Assembly: GCA_945878515.1 (NCBI GenBank)
Contig: CAMCTL010000055.1
Coordinates: forward strand, 1 to 20,262
Source: Flavobacterium psychrophilum
Lineage (GTDB): Bacteria; Bacteroidota; Bacteroidia; Flavobacteriales; Flavobacteriaceae
DNA: 20,262 nt
Direction: 5' to 3'
Numbering within the stretch: the stretch's first letter is position 1; each line of letters starts with the position of its first letter. The position numbers and the translations under genes are program-made. Of the stretch, positions 8,327 to 16,644 are shown piece by piece. The notes beneath the pieces were generated by a model. That model was not told where the DNA came from. It ran no database searches and saw nothing but the letters and a program-made list of their open reading frames with translations.

Positions 8327-8896
8327 TTATTCTTCTATCATTGTCAAACCTTCGATTTGTAAAGGTCCAGTTGATAATAATGGTTGATTTTTGAGTTGGT
8401 GACTAAAGGACGCCTGATATCTTAAATACGCCATTTTTATTGCAGCAATAGCAGCTTCGGTTCCTTTATTTCCATGTTTTCCGCCGCTTCTATCTATGGA
8501 TTGTTGCATAGTATTATCGGTCAAAACGCAAAAAATAACCGGAATATCCGTTTCTACATTCAGGTCTTTTATTCCTTGAGAAACTGCTTCGCATACAAAA
8601 TCAAAATGTTTGGTTTCCCCTTGAATGACACAACCAATGGCAATTACAGCATCGACATTTTGAGTTTGCAACATTTTTTTCGCTCCATAAATGAGTTCAA
8701 AACTTCCTGGAACATTCCATCTAATGATGTGTTCTGTTGGAACTTCATTTTCTATCAGACCAGAAACCGCTCCATCACAAAGTCCTTCTGTAATTGTATC
8801 ATTCCATTCTGAAACAACAATCCCAAACCGAAAATTTTTCGCGTCTGGGATTGCGTTTTTATCGTATTCAGATAAATTTTTATTTGTAGTTGCCAT
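8327..8896 (-). CDS. ribH: 6,7-dimethyl-8-ribityllumazine synthase
   Basis: RibH condenses 5-amino-6-ribitylaminouracil with 3,4-dihydroxy-2-butanone 4-phosphate to lumazine, the penultimate riboflavin step. Visible motifs: FGIVVSEWN with the aromatic Trp31-Asn32, VPGSFE (62-67), IGCVIQGETKHFD (87-99) with His97, and the phosphate/catalytic region DNTMQQSIDRSGGKHGNKG (127-145). These are all the family's active-site segments. At 189 residues it is ~30 longer than usual because of a C-terminal extension after residue ~160 (HQLKNQPLLSTGPLQIEGL). The other riboflavin genes are not nearby. It is transcribed with the TPR protein gene 80 nt upstream and ends in a strong terminator. Confidence 0.96.
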   Translation of the reverse strand: MATTNKNLSEYDKNAIPDAKNFRFGIVVSEWNDTITEGLCDGAVSGLIENEVPTEHIIRWNVPGSFELIYGAKKMLQTQNVDAVIAIGCVIQGETKHFDFVCEAVSQGIKDLNVETDIPVIFCVLTDNTMQQSIDRSGGKHGNKGTEAAIAAIKMAYLRYQASFSHQLKNQPLLSTGPLQIEGLTMIEE

Positions 8897-8903
8897 CTTT
8901 ATA

Positions 8904-8973
8904 TAAGATTTTAAAATTTAGATTTCAGAATGTAAATATACGACTCTAAAAGCTTAAATCAGCAATCTAAAAT
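8904..8973. repeat. Degenerate heptamer array, about 10 units
   Basis: The 80-nt gap between ribH and the TPR gene is almost entirely a period-7 array with loose consensus TTAAAAT/CTAAAAT (for example TTAGATT, TCAGAAT, CTAAAAG, CTTAAAT, CTAAAAT). It contains TTAGATTTCAGA (8918-8929), shared with the array beside mutL. Confidence 0.5.
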
Positions 8974-8976
8974 TAT

Positions 8977-9759
8977 TTACTGAGCTAAACCAATTAATAC
9001 ATCAATTGTTGCAGCTTCAGGAGAAGATTCGAAATTGTCTTTAATATCTGTAAAATATTTAAGAGCATCTTCTTTATTACCTAATGATAAGGCAATTTTT
9101 CCTGCTTTAAGCAAGAATCGTGGTGTAGTAAAATCATTTCTATCAGACTCAGCTGCTTTAACATAATTTTCCAAAGCCTCTTGTGGTTGATTTTTCTGTG
9201 AATAAGCGTCTCCTATCGCTCCTTTTGCCATAGCACTCAAAACCATATCCTCAGATTTGAATTTTCCTAAATATTCAATTGCTTCAGTATATTTTCCTGT
9301 GTTCAAAAAAGCAACACCAGCATAATAATTTGCCAAATTTCCAGCATCAGTTCCTGCAAACTCATCAGCGATTTTTATAAAACCCAATTTCCCATCTGCA
9401 CCATTTAATGCTACTTTATATAGAGAATCACTTGAAGTTCCGTCAGCAGCTTTTTGAAAATTTTGTTGCGCCACAAACATTTGGTTTACAGCATCTTCTT
9501 CTTTTGGAGCTCCAACAAATTTTTGATATGCAAGATATCCAACAGTAATCAAGGCAATCGCACCTACAACTCCGATAATAATCCTTTGATTTTTGGCTAC
9601 AAAATCTTCGGTTTTTGATGCCGTTGCATCCAATGTAGAGAAAACTTCAGCAGTTTTACTATTTTTTTCTACTACTGATATATCTTCAGTAACTTCAGAA
9701 ACTTCCTTAATTTCTTTTTCTTTTGCTGGTTTGTATCCTCTTTTATTGTAAGTAGCCAT
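8977..9759 (-). CDS. Single-pass membrane protein with tetratricopeptide repeats
   Basis: The 260-residue protein has a charged N-terminal segment (1-57), one transmembrane helix (~58-78, RIIIGVVGAIALITVGYLAY) and an extracytoplasmic helical domain. TPR-like helix pairs are visible at ~143-172 (YYAGVAFLNTGKYTEAIEYL), ~181-210 (AIGDAYSQKNQPQEALENY) and ~216-245 (KAGKIALSLGNKEDALKYF). The architecture (short cytosolic tail, one helix, periplasmic TPRs) resembles YfgM/PpiD-associated proteins, so a role in envelope protein handling is a reasonable guess but not shown. It is the first gene of a unit with ribH and is divergent from recF, a layout I recall from other flavobacteria. Confidence 0.85.
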   Translation of the reverse strand: MATYNKRGYKPAKEKEIKEVSEVTEDISVVEKNSKTAEVFSTLDATASKTEDFVAKNQRIIIGVVGAIALITVGYLAYQKFVGAPKEEDAVNQMFVAQQNFQKAADGTSSDSLYKVALNGADGKLGFIKIADEFAGTDAGNLANYYAGVAFLNTGKYTEAIEYLGKFKSEDMVLSAMAKGAIGDAYSQKNQPQEALENYVKAAESDRNDFTTPRFLLKAGKIALSLGNKEDALKYFTDIKDNFESSPEAATIDVLIGLAQ

Positions 9760-9783
9760 TTAATTTTTTAATTTAGTGAGCCG

Positions 9784-9816
9784 CAAAAATAAAATTTTTA
9801 TTCTTATACTCACAAA
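9784..9816 (-). promoter_or_regulatory. Promoter of the TPR-ribH unit
   Basis: Minus strand: TTTG at 9816-9813, a 21-nt spacer, then TATTTTTG at 9791-9784 followed by C, matching both halves of the Bacteroidota promoter. The start is predicted near 9778, ~20 nt before the ATG at 9759. Confidence 0.62.
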
Positions 9817-9924
9817 TAAATTGAATTTATATTATAAATAAAATGCACAATCCTTTATTTAAGATTTAGTTTCTTTGCATCTGAAAGATTTTTGGCAGCT
9901 GAAAATGCTTAAAAATGATTTTTA

Positions 9925-9944
9925 TCGATAATTTTCGATAATTT
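9925..9944. repeat. Two perfect tandem copies of a 10-mer upstream of recF
   Basis: TCGATAATTT occurs twice in a row, immediately followed by GCGA. It lies 57 nt upstream of the recF ATG in the divergent TPR/recF control region, where no exact plus-strand TANNTTTG was found (nearest: TTTCTTTG at 9870-9877). A 10-bp period places both copies on the same face of the helix, so a regulator site is possible, but this is speculative. Confidence 0.4.
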
Positions 9945-10000
9945 GCGAACTATTAAAAACGATTAGAAAGCTAGATTTTTTTATTCTAGAACCAACCTAC

Positions 10001-11080
10001 ATGTATTTAAAAAAAATTTCATTATTCAATTACAAAAATTTTTCTGAGGCAAATTTCGAGTTTGTGGGCAAAATAAATTGTTTTGTAGGCAAGAACGGAA
10101 TTGGAAAAACCAATGTCTTGGATGCGATTTATCATTTAGCTTACGGGAAAAGTTATTTCAACCCATTGGCGGTGCAAAATATCAAGCATGGAGAAGAGTT
10201 TTTTGTCATCGATGGCGAATTTGAAATCAACGACAGAAAAGAACAAATCGTTTGCAGTCTAAAAAAAGGAAACAAAAAGATACTGAAACGTAACGGAAAA
10301 GTTTATGATAAATTTTCAGAACATGTTGGTTTTATTCCGCTAGTAATTATTTCTCCCGCCGACACGGATTTAATTATAGAAGGTAGTGAAACTCGCAGAA
10401 AATTTATGGACAGCGTCATTTCCCAATTGGATTCTCAATATTTGAAACAACTCATTCAATACCAAAAATTGATGAGTCAGCGCAATGCCTTGCTGAAATA
10501 TTTTGCATTGAATTATGTTTTCGACAACGATACACTTTCAGTTTATAATGAACAACTCGACACTTTTGGAAAATACATTTTCGAAAAGCGAAAAGAATTT
10601 GTCGAACAATTTATACCGATTTTCAATACGCATCATCATGCCATTACCGATTCGCAAGAAACGGTTCAAATGGTTTATCAAAGCCACTTGTTCGAAAATG
10701 ATTTATTGACACTTTTACAAGAAAACATCAACAAAGACAGATCTTTGCATTATACAAGCGTCGGAATTCACAAGGACGATTTATCATTTGAAATTGACAA
10801 TTATCCTATAAAAAAGTTTGGCTCACAAGGGCAACAAAAATCATTTTTGATCGCATTGAAACTAGCGCAATTTGAATTTTTAAAAACACAAAGCGGCTAT
10901 AAACCCATTTTATTATTCGATGATATTTTCGATAAATTAGATGAAAGTCGGGTAGCTAAAATAGTAGAAATGGTCAACAGCGATACTTTTGGACAGTTAT
11001 TTATTTCAGACACACATCCTGAGAGAACAGAGAAAATTGTAAAATCGACCCATCAGACGTACAAAATATTCAATCTTTAA
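10001..11080 (+). CDS. recF: DNA replication and repair protein RecF
   Basis: The 359-residue SMC-like ATPase is of standard RecF length. Walker A is GKNGIGKT (30-37), the signature is FGSQGQQKS (273-281), and Walker B is [12 protein letters not shown] (303-314), with ISDTHP (335-340) as the switch region. The N-terminus ([12 protein letters not shown]) is characteristic. RecF helps load RecA at single-strand gaps with RecO and RecR. Here it is away from dnaA-dnaN, as in many Bacteroidota, and divergent from the TPR gene. The following gene is 83 nt downstream. The start codon ATG 10001 gives the canonical N-terminus, and no upstream in-frame extension is needed. Confidence 0.97.
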   Translation: MYLKKISLFNYKNFSEANFEFVGKINCFVGKNGIGKTNVLDAIYHLAYGKSYFNPLAVQNIKHGEEFFVIDGEFEINDRKEQIVCSLKKGNKKILKRNGKVYDKFSEHVGFIPLVIISPADTDLIIEGSETRRKFMDSVISQLDSQYLKQLIQYQKLMSQRNALLKYFALNYVFDNDTLSVYNEQLDTFGKYIFEKRKEFVEQFIPIFNTHHHAITDSQETVQMVYQSHLFENDLLTLLQENINKDRSLHYTSVGIHKDDLSFEIDNYPIKKFGSQGQQKSFLIALKLAQFEFLKTQSGYKPILLFDDIFDKLDESRVAKIVEMVNSDTFGQLFISDTHPERTEKIVKSTHQTYKIFNL

Positions 11081-11163
11081 ACAGAAAAATTTTAACCGTA
11101 ACTTTAAAAATTAGAGCTTTAATTTAGTTATTTTAGCCGTTTTAATATAAAATTCAGACTAAC

Positions 11164-11865
11164 ATGAAGTTTTTTACAAAATTGTTAATTTTACTCATAT
11201 CAATATCCATATTGTCGTGCAAGGGACAAACATCTGAAAATGTTCAAAGTATAGACGCACAAGCATTTTCTGAACAAATTAAAGCAACTCCAAATGCACA
11301 AATTATTGATGTAAGAACTCCCGAGGAATTTCAATCTGAACATATTGATAAAGCTGTAAACGTCGATTGGCTTAATGCTAATTTTGTTGCCAATGCAGCA
11401 AAATTTGACAAATCAAAACCGGTTTTTGTCTATTGCAAAAGCGGTGGAAGAAGCAGTAAAGCATCTTCTAAACTAGCTGAATTGGGTTTCAAAAACATCT
11501 ACGAATTACAGGGCGGAATCTTGAAATGGAACTCTGCAGGACTCTCTAAACCAAGTGATAAAATCATTGGATTGTCAAATGAACAATATGCAGCATTGTT
11601 AAATACGGACAAGAATGTTTTGATTAATTTTTATGCCGAATGGTGTGCACCTTGCAAAAAAATGAAGCCTTATTTACTTAAAATGGAGAAAGAATTCGCA
11701 GACAAATTAGTCATTATTAGATTAAATGCTGATGAAAACAAAACGCTTCTTCAAGAAATGAAAATCGATGAACTTCCGACACTTATTTTATATGAAAATA
11801 AAAAAATAAAATGGAAAAATGCTGGTTTTGTTAGTGAAGAAGATTTGAAAAAACAATTACAATAA
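11164..11865 (+). CDS. Rhodanese-thioredoxin fusion lipoprotein
   Basis: The 233-residue protein has a lipoprotein signal: basic start, hydrophobic core, and a Cys19 lipobox in SILSC. Residues ~28-130 form a rhodanese domain with active Cys91 in VYCKSGGRS and the helical IYELQGGILKW end. Residues ~135-233 form a thioredoxin domain with WCAPC (Cys161, Cys164) and cis-Pro205 in ELPTL. It would sit in the periplasm, lipid-anchored, joining a persulfide-type cysteine to a dithiol reductant. A plausible role is sulfur transfer or thiol repair in the envelope; the substrate is unknown. The DUF2461 gene starts 6 nt later. The upstream gap carries only a near-match -7 (TATTTTAG at 11129-11136), so a separate promoter is uncertain. 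Confidence 0.9.
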   Translation: MKFFTKLLILLISISILSCKGQTSENVQSIDAQAFSEQIKATPNAQIIDVRTPEEFQSEHIDKAVNVDWLNANFVANAAKFDKSKPVFVYCKSGGRSSKASSKLAELGFKNIYELQGGILKWNSAGLSKPSDKIIGLSNEQYAALLNTDKNVLINFYAEWCAPCKKMKPYLLKMEKEFADKLVIIRLNADENKTLLQEMKIDELPTLILYENKKIKWKNAGFVSEEDLKKQLQ

Positions 11866-11871
11866 AAAAAT

Positions 11872-12546
11872 ATGCTTTCTAAAGACAGTTTACAATTTCT
11901 GGACGATTTAAAAGCCAACAACAATCGGGATTGGTTTTTGGAGAATAAAAAACGATACGAAATTTTCAGGAAAGACTATCATCAATTGGTGGCTGACTTT
12001 CTTAATATAATGAAACCCTTAGACCCAACCTTAGAAATGCTAGAAGTGAAAAATTGTACTTTTAGAATCAATCGTGACATTCGATTTTCCAAAGACAAAT
12101 CGCCTTACAAAAATCATATTGGAGTTTGGTTGTCAAGTGGCTCTAAAGGAATGAACCGCTCGGGATATTATATTCACATTTCGCGAACTGGCAGTTTTAT
12201 TGCTGGTGGATTATATTGTCCTGAAGCTGAAGATTTAAAAAAAGTCCGAAAAGAAATAGCTTATTTTCACGAAGATTTAGAAGCAATTCTTGAGGAGAAA
12301 AGCTTCCAAAAAGAATTTGGTAATTTCGATCGAAACGCTGAAAATGTCTTAAAAAATCCACCTCGAGGTTACGAAAAAGAACATCCAGCAATTGAATTAC
12401 TGAAATTGAAAAGCTTTGAAACTTCTCAGAAATTCGATATTGAAGAAGTAACAAAAGAAGATTTTGTGTCCAAAATGACCCAGAAATTAATCTTGTTGAA
12501 ACCCTTGAATGACTTTATCAATAGAGCGTTATTATCTGAAGATTAA
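11872..12546 (+). CDS. DUF2461 family protein
   Basis: The 224-residue soluble protein matches my memory of DUF2461 (TIGR02453): an N-terminal FLDDLKANNNRDWFLENKKRY segment, then CTFRINRDIRFSKDKSPYKNHIG with the conserved R-D-x-R-F-S-K-x-K-x-P-Y-K core (~64-80), an aromatic GYYIHI strand (~97-102) and GGLYCP (~112-117). The function of the family is not established. It is very tightly spaced with the genes on each side (6 and 9 nt), so it belongs to the recF-to-murB transcription run. There is no signal peptide or membrane segment. Confidence 0.88.
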   Translation: MLSKDSLQFLDDLKANNNRDWFLENKKRYEIFRKDYHQLVADFLNIMKPLDPTLEMLEVKNCTFRINRDIRFSKDKSPYKNHIGVWLSSGSKGMNRSGYYIHISRTGSFIAGGLYCPEAEDLKKVRKEIAYFHEDLEAILEEKSFQKEFGNFDRNAENVLKNPPRGYEKEHPAIELLKLKSFETSQKFDIEEVTKEDFVSKMTQKLILLKPLNDFINRALLSED

Positions 12547-12555
12547 TTCATAAAA

Positions 12556-13623
12556 ATGAAAAAAAGAAAAATACTTTTTCTCGGTGAGACCTACAGAGCT
12601 GATGCCATTACTTGGATGAATGGGCTCAAAGAATTTGGCGATTTTGAAATTATTACTTGGGAGTTAAAAACGCCAAGCCATTCATTTTTTAGTCGTTTAA
12701 TTCGAATTGTAGAGTTTTCAACTGTTCTTTTTCAAATTAAAAAAATAGTCAAATTGCAACAACCGGATATGGTTATTGCCGAGCGAACCACGAGTTATGG
12801 TTTTCTTGCGGCACTTTCTGGCGTGAGACCAATTGCAATTGCGCAACAAGGACGAACCGATTTATGGCCAGAAAATTCGATTTTGCTACCTCTAAAAAAA
12901 ATTATTCAACATTACGCTTTCGATAAAGCAAATTTAATTCATGCGTGGGGACCTGTGATGACGATTTCGATGCAAGAAGCTCATGTAGATATGAAGAAAG
13001 TTTTAGTGCTGCCAAAAGGAATTGATTTAGGGCAGTTTAAAAACACAAAAAACAAGTCTTCTGAAAAATTAACGGCGATAGTAACCCGTTCTTTGATGCC
13101 AGAATACCGTCACGATATTATTCTAAAAGCCTTTGAAATTCTTGACAGAAAAGGAATGGATTTCGAATTGACGATTGTCGGAGACGGAAAATTGCTACCT
13201 CAGTTAAAAGAATTAAGTACGAAAATGAATATTCATAATAAGGTGAACTTCACCGGTCGAATTCCAAATTATAAATTACCAGAGTTATTACAGCAATCAA
13301 ATTTTTATATCAGTATGCCCATAACAGAAGGTGTTTCAGCTTCCTTGTTTGAAGCAATGGCTTCTAATTGTTATCCAGTTGTAACAGATATTCCAGGAAA
13401 TAAAAGTTGGATAAAACACCGTGAAAACGGTCAATTGATAACTATTGATGATACTGAAATGCTTGCCGAGGAGATAATTTGGGCATTCAAAAATGAGGAT
13501 TATCGCAACGCGGTTGTTGCAAAAAATAGAAAATTTGTGGAAGATAATGCAGATTATAAAACCAATATGAAAATTATTGCCGAACAGTATCATGATTTAA
13601 TTAACGCATTAAAAAATAATTAG
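12556..13623 (+). CDS. GT4-family glycosyltransferase
   Basis: The 355-residue cytosolic GT-B enzyme has an N-terminal Rossmann half (KKRKILFLGETYRADAITW) and a C-terminal half with the GT4 signature: LTIVGDG (205-211), VNFTGRIP (230-237), and the E-x7-E motif from Glu258 to Glu266 (EGVSASLFE), followed by NCYPVVTDIPG. It should transfer a sugar from a nucleotide-sugar donor with retention; donor and acceptor are not readable. It is followed after 2 nt by an AsnB-type amidotransferase, suggesting that the two decorate a common surface glycan. No lipid-carrier or flippase gene is in the window, so this is an isolated pair. Confidence 0.9.
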   Translation: MKKRKILFLGETYRADAITWMNGLKEFGDFEIITWELKTPSHSFFSRLIRIVEFSTVLFQIKKIVKLQQPDMVIAERTTSYGFLAALSGVRPIAIAQQGRTDLWPENSILLPLKKIIQHYAFDKANLIHAWGPVMTISMQEAHVDMKKVLVLPKGIDLGQFKNTKNKSSEKLTAIVTRSLMPEYRHDIILKAFEILDRKGMDFELTIVGDGKLLPQLKELSTKMNIHNKVNFTGRIPNYKLPELLQQSNFYISMPITEGVSASLFEAMASNCYPVVTDIPGNKSWIKHRENGQLITIDDTEMLAEEIIWAFKNEDYRNAVVAKNRKFVEDNADYKTNMKIIAEQYHDLINALKNN

Positions 13624-13625
13624 TT

Positions 13626-15473
13626 ATGTGTGGAATTAATGGCATCTTGCATTTGCAATCACAGAAAAAAGTAGATGAAAGAAATCTGACTAGAATGCGA
13701 GACTCGCTCGAACATCGAGGTCCAGACGACAAAGGGCTATTTATTGAAAGTAACATTGGCTTGGGACAAAGGAGACTTTCTATTTTAGATGTTTCAGCAG
13801 CAGGTCATCAACCATTTTTCTCGGAAAATGGTCGTTATGTTATGGTGTATAATGGAGAAATATACAATTTCAAGGATTTTTATCCAGAACTGCAAGCTAA
13901 AGGATTTGACATTCGTACGAGTTCTGATACTGAGGTTTTATTAAAACTATACGAATTGTACGGTACAAAAATGCTCAGCCGCCTCAACGGAATGTTTGCT
14001 TTTGTGATTTGGGACAGAACAGAACAAAAACTTACCGCAGTTCGGGACAGAATGGGTGTAAAACCACTTTATTATAGTTTTCATAACGAAACCTTCTATT
14101 TCGCATCGGAGCAAAAAGCGCTATTTACGGCTGGAGTTCCTTTAAAAATTGCGAATGACGGTATGGAAGAATACATTTTTAATCGTTTTGTGGCTGGCGA
14201 AAATACTTTGTATCAGAATGTAAAAAAAGTAATTCCCGGACATATTTTAACGATTGAAAAAAGTGGAAAAACTACGATAGGAAAATGGTGGGACTTAAAA
14301 GCTGAAATTCAAAATCATCCAAAAATTCAAAATCCAATAGAATGGTTCCGAGAAACTTTTGACGATTCGGTAAAATTAAGAATGGTTAGTGATGTGCCAG
14401 TTGGCGTACTTCTGAGCGGTGGACTTGATTCTTCCTCGATTTTGACATCAATAAACCATCATGGTTACAAGGACATTCAAACTTTTAATATTGGTTTCAA
14501 AGAAAAAGAGCATAACGAATCGCACTTGGCTAAAATGATGTCCGATAAATTTGGGTATGGATTTAATACGATGCAGCTAGAAGACAATGCACTCTTCGAA
14601 AAACTAATTAGTTCCACTTATTTTCAGGATGAGCCAATAATGCACTTGAGCGAACCTCATATTTTGGCACTTTCACAAATGGCAAAACCATCGGTAAAAG
14701 TATTACTCTCGGGCGAAGGCGCCGATGAATTGATGGGTGGATATGTTAGATACAACGCGCTGAAATATCCGTCGTTATTGACAGCCATCGGAGTAATTGG
14801 TTCTATGAATTATTTTAAAACTAAACCAAGATTCGAAAAACTGCTTCGATATTCACAGATAAATAATATCGACGAATTATTAATGTATAACGGTTGTAAT
14901 ATTTACCCAAATGATATTGCAAAAACTTTTGGAATCAATTCGCAGCCCAAAAATGACTATAGAAAAGAAATTCTTGAAGATGCAAAATCATTATATCCAA
15001 ATAATTTAAGGCGACAAGTAATGTTTTTTGATCAACATACGTACTTATGTTCGCTGTTAGATAGAAACGACCGCTGCACAATGGGTGCTTCCATAGAATG
15101 TAGAGAACCTTTTTTAGACCAAAGACTTATTGCAGGCTTAGGCTCGCTTGACGACAAATGGTTTTTTACTGGCAAAAAACGAAAATTCATCTTAAAATCG
15201 GCAATGCAATCAAGACTGCCAGAAGAAATTCTCAAATTCAAAAAAGTAGGATTAAGTGTTCCTTGGGGTGATTATCTGATCAAAAGTCCTGGATTTATAG
15301 AAGAATTGGATTCTTTTACAAATAGCGATTTGTTTAAAATGCCATTTTTCGAAACGATCGATGCAAAAAAATTAACGCTGAATTTAAGAAAAGGCGATAC
15401 TAAAATGATTCCGTACATTATGCCTTTATTTATGATGCATATCTGGCTTAACAACTATGCAAATAAATTTTAA
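13626..15473 (+). CDS. asnB: Asparagine synthase (glutamine-hydrolysing) family amidotransferase
   Basis: The 615-residue protein has an N-terminal glutaminase domain beginning MCGINGIL, with Cys2 as nucleophile after Met removal, HRGPDD (30-35) and YNGEIYN (75-81). The synthetase domain has the PP-loop LLSGGLDSSS (262-271) and GEGADELMGGY (363-373). It adds ammonia from glutamine to an activated carboxylate. It may be ordinary asparagine synthetase, but its position 2 nt behind a glycosyltransferase, and its length of ~615 rather than ~550 residues, resemble the group found in polysaccharide clusters that may amidate uronic acids or peptides. That specificity is inference; the gene symbol denotes the family only. 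Confidence 0.88.
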   Translation: MCGINGILHLQSQKKVDERNLTRMRDSLEHRGPDDKGLFIESNIGLGQRRLSILDVSAAGHQPFFSENGRYVMVYNGEIYNFKDFYPELQAKGFDIRTSSDTEVLLKLYELYGTKMLSRLNGMFAFVIWDRTEQKLTAVRDRMGVKPLYYSFHNETFYFASEQKALFTAGVPLKIANDGMEEYIFNRFVAGENTLYQNVKKVIPGHILTIEKSGKTTIGKWWDLKAEIQNHPKIQNPIEWFRETFDDSVKLRMVSDVPVGVLLSGGLDSSSILTSINHHGYKDIQTFNIGFKEKEHNESHLAKMMSDKFGYGFNTMQLEDNALFEKLISSTYFQDEPIMHLSEPHILALSQMAKPSVKVLLSGEGADELMGGYVRYNALKYPSLLTAIGVIGSMNYFKTKPRFEKLLRYSQINNIDELLMYNGCNIYPNDIAKTFGINSQPKNDYRKEILEDAKSLYPNNLRRQVMFFDQHTYLCSLLDRNDRCTMGASIECREPFLDQRLIAGLGSLDDKWFFTGKKRKFILKSAMQSRLPEEILKFKKVGLSVPWGDYLIKSPGFIEELDSFTNSDLFKMPFFETIDAKKLTLNLRKGDTKMIPYIMPLFMMHIWLNNYANKF

Positions 15474-15512
15474 TTCTAGTTTTAGACCAATAAATTATTA
15501 CGAACCAAAGCA

Positions 15513-16526
15513 ATGGAAATTCAAGCTAATTTTTCTCTTAAAAACTACAATACTTTTGGCATTGAAGCCAAAGCGAAACGATTTATTTCTGTTCATAATA
15601 CAATTGAATTAAAGATAATTTTAGAGCAAAATAAATCCGAAAAAAAATTTATCCTTGGCGGCGGAAGCAATATGCTTTTAACACAAGACATTGATGCTTT
15701 GGTCATTCATATAGATTTGAAAGGGAAAAAAATAATAAAAGAAGACGAGGATTTTGTTTGGGTCGAAAGTCAAGCCGGCGAAAACTGGCACGAATTTGTA
15801 CTTTGGACAATCAATCAAAACTTCGGTGGATTAGAAAACATGTCACTAATTCCAGGAAACGTGGGCACAACTCCTGTACAAAACATTGGAGCTTATGGAA
15901 CGGAAATTAAAGACACCTTCGATTCTTGCCAAGCTATAAACATCGAAAATCAAGAAATGAGAACTTTTTCCCAAGCTGAATGTCAGTTTGGTTATCGCGA
16001 AAGCATTTTCAAAAATGAGGTAAAGGATCAACACATCATCACAGCGGTGGTTTTTAAATTGACTAAACGCAACCATAAAATCAATGTTTCTTATGGTGAT
16101 ATAAAAACTGAACTAGCAAAAAACAACATCATAAATCCCACATTAATTCAAGTAAGCAACGCAATAATTGCCATTCGGCAAAGTAAATTGCCCGACCCAA
16201 AAGAATTAGGAAACAGCGGTAGTTTCTTCAAAAACCCAATTCTTTTAAAATCTGATTTCGAGAAAATACAGCTCAATTTTCCAGAAATGAAATACTATGA
16301 AATTTCTGAAACCGAAGTAAAAGTTCCTGCAGGTTGGCTCATTGAACAAGCAGGATTTAAGGGCAAACGCTTTGGCGATGCAGGAATCCACAAGAACCAA
16401 GCTTTAGTTTTAGTGAACTATGGAAATGCAACTGGACAAGAAATTTTAAATGTTTCAAAAAACATTCAAGAAACGATTATGAATGTTTTTGGTATTAAAA
16501 TCGAAGCAGAAGTCAATATTGTGTAG
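15513..16526 (+). CDS. murB: UDP-N-acetylenolpyruvoylglucosamine reductase
   Basis: The 337-residue protein is type I MurB. FAD-binding segments are FILGGGSNML (46-55) and IPGNVGTTPVQNIGAYG (113-129). The substrate-side motif GYRES (160-164) includes Tyr161-Arg162. The proton donor is Ser237 in GNSGSFFKNP, and the terminal Glu331 lies in IEAEV. It reduces enolpyruvyl-UDP-GlcNAc to UDP-MurNAc in peptidoglycan synthesis, with NADPH. It follows asnB by 39 nt without an obvious promoter, so it is probably read through from the upstream run, and is followed by a heptamer array and a new promoter. Confidence 0.97.
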   Translation: MEIQANFSLKNYNTFGIEAKAKRFISVHNTIELKIILEQNKSEKKFILGGGSNMLLTQDIDALVIHIDLKGKKIIKEDEDFVWVESQAGENWHEFVLWTINQNFGGLENMSLIPGNVGTTPVQNIGAYGTEIKDTFDSCQAINIENQEMRTFSQAECQFGYRESIFKNEVKDQHIITAVVFKLTKRNHKINVSYGDIKTELAKNNIINPTLIQVSNAIIAIRQSKLPDPKELGNSGSFFKNPILLKSDFEKIQLNFPEMKYYEISETEVKVPAGWLIEQAGFKGKRFGDAGIHKNQALVLVNYGNATGQEILNVSKNIQETIMNVFGIKIEAEVNIV

Positions 16527-16561
16527 AGCTAGTTGCATCACTTAGAATGATGTTTCCAACA

Positions 16562-16610
16562 AATTATCGATTATACTCATTTCATAATTGATAATTGATA
16601 ATTCATAATT
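16562..16610. repeat. Heptamer array SATAATT upstream of the GT2 gene
   Basis: Seven units in 7-nt register. The last four (CATAATT, GATAATT, GATAATT, CATAATT; 16583-16610) are nearly perfect. The array supplies the -33 TTG of the downstream promoter and abuts its -7 element. Confidence 0.7.
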
Positions 16611-16617
16611 ACCTTTG
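16588..16617 (+). promoter_or_regulatory. Promoter of the GT2-sigma factor unit
   Basis: TTG at 16588-16590, a 19-nt spacer, and TACCTTTG at 16610-16617 followed by C give a full match to the Bacteroidota consensus. The start is predicted near 16624, ~21 nt before ATG 16645. The spacer is made of heptamer units, so gain or loss of a unit would change the spacing by 7. Confidence 0.72.
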
Positions 16618-16644
16618 CACAGATTTTTAAAAAGCAAAGACGAT

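Noticed and set aside
9845..10000. TTTCTTTGC at 9870-9878 as the recF -7 element
   Set aside because: One base off TANNTTTG, no -33 TTG at the right distance, and more than 120 nt from the start codon; left uncalled.
16527..16561. CATCA/TGATG inverted pair after murB as a terminator
   Set aside because: Only 5 bp and not followed by T residues.
16615..16644. TTG 16615 as the start of the GT2 gene
   Set aside because: This codon is inside the -7 promoter element, so it would not be in the message; ATG 16645 starts the membrane helix.
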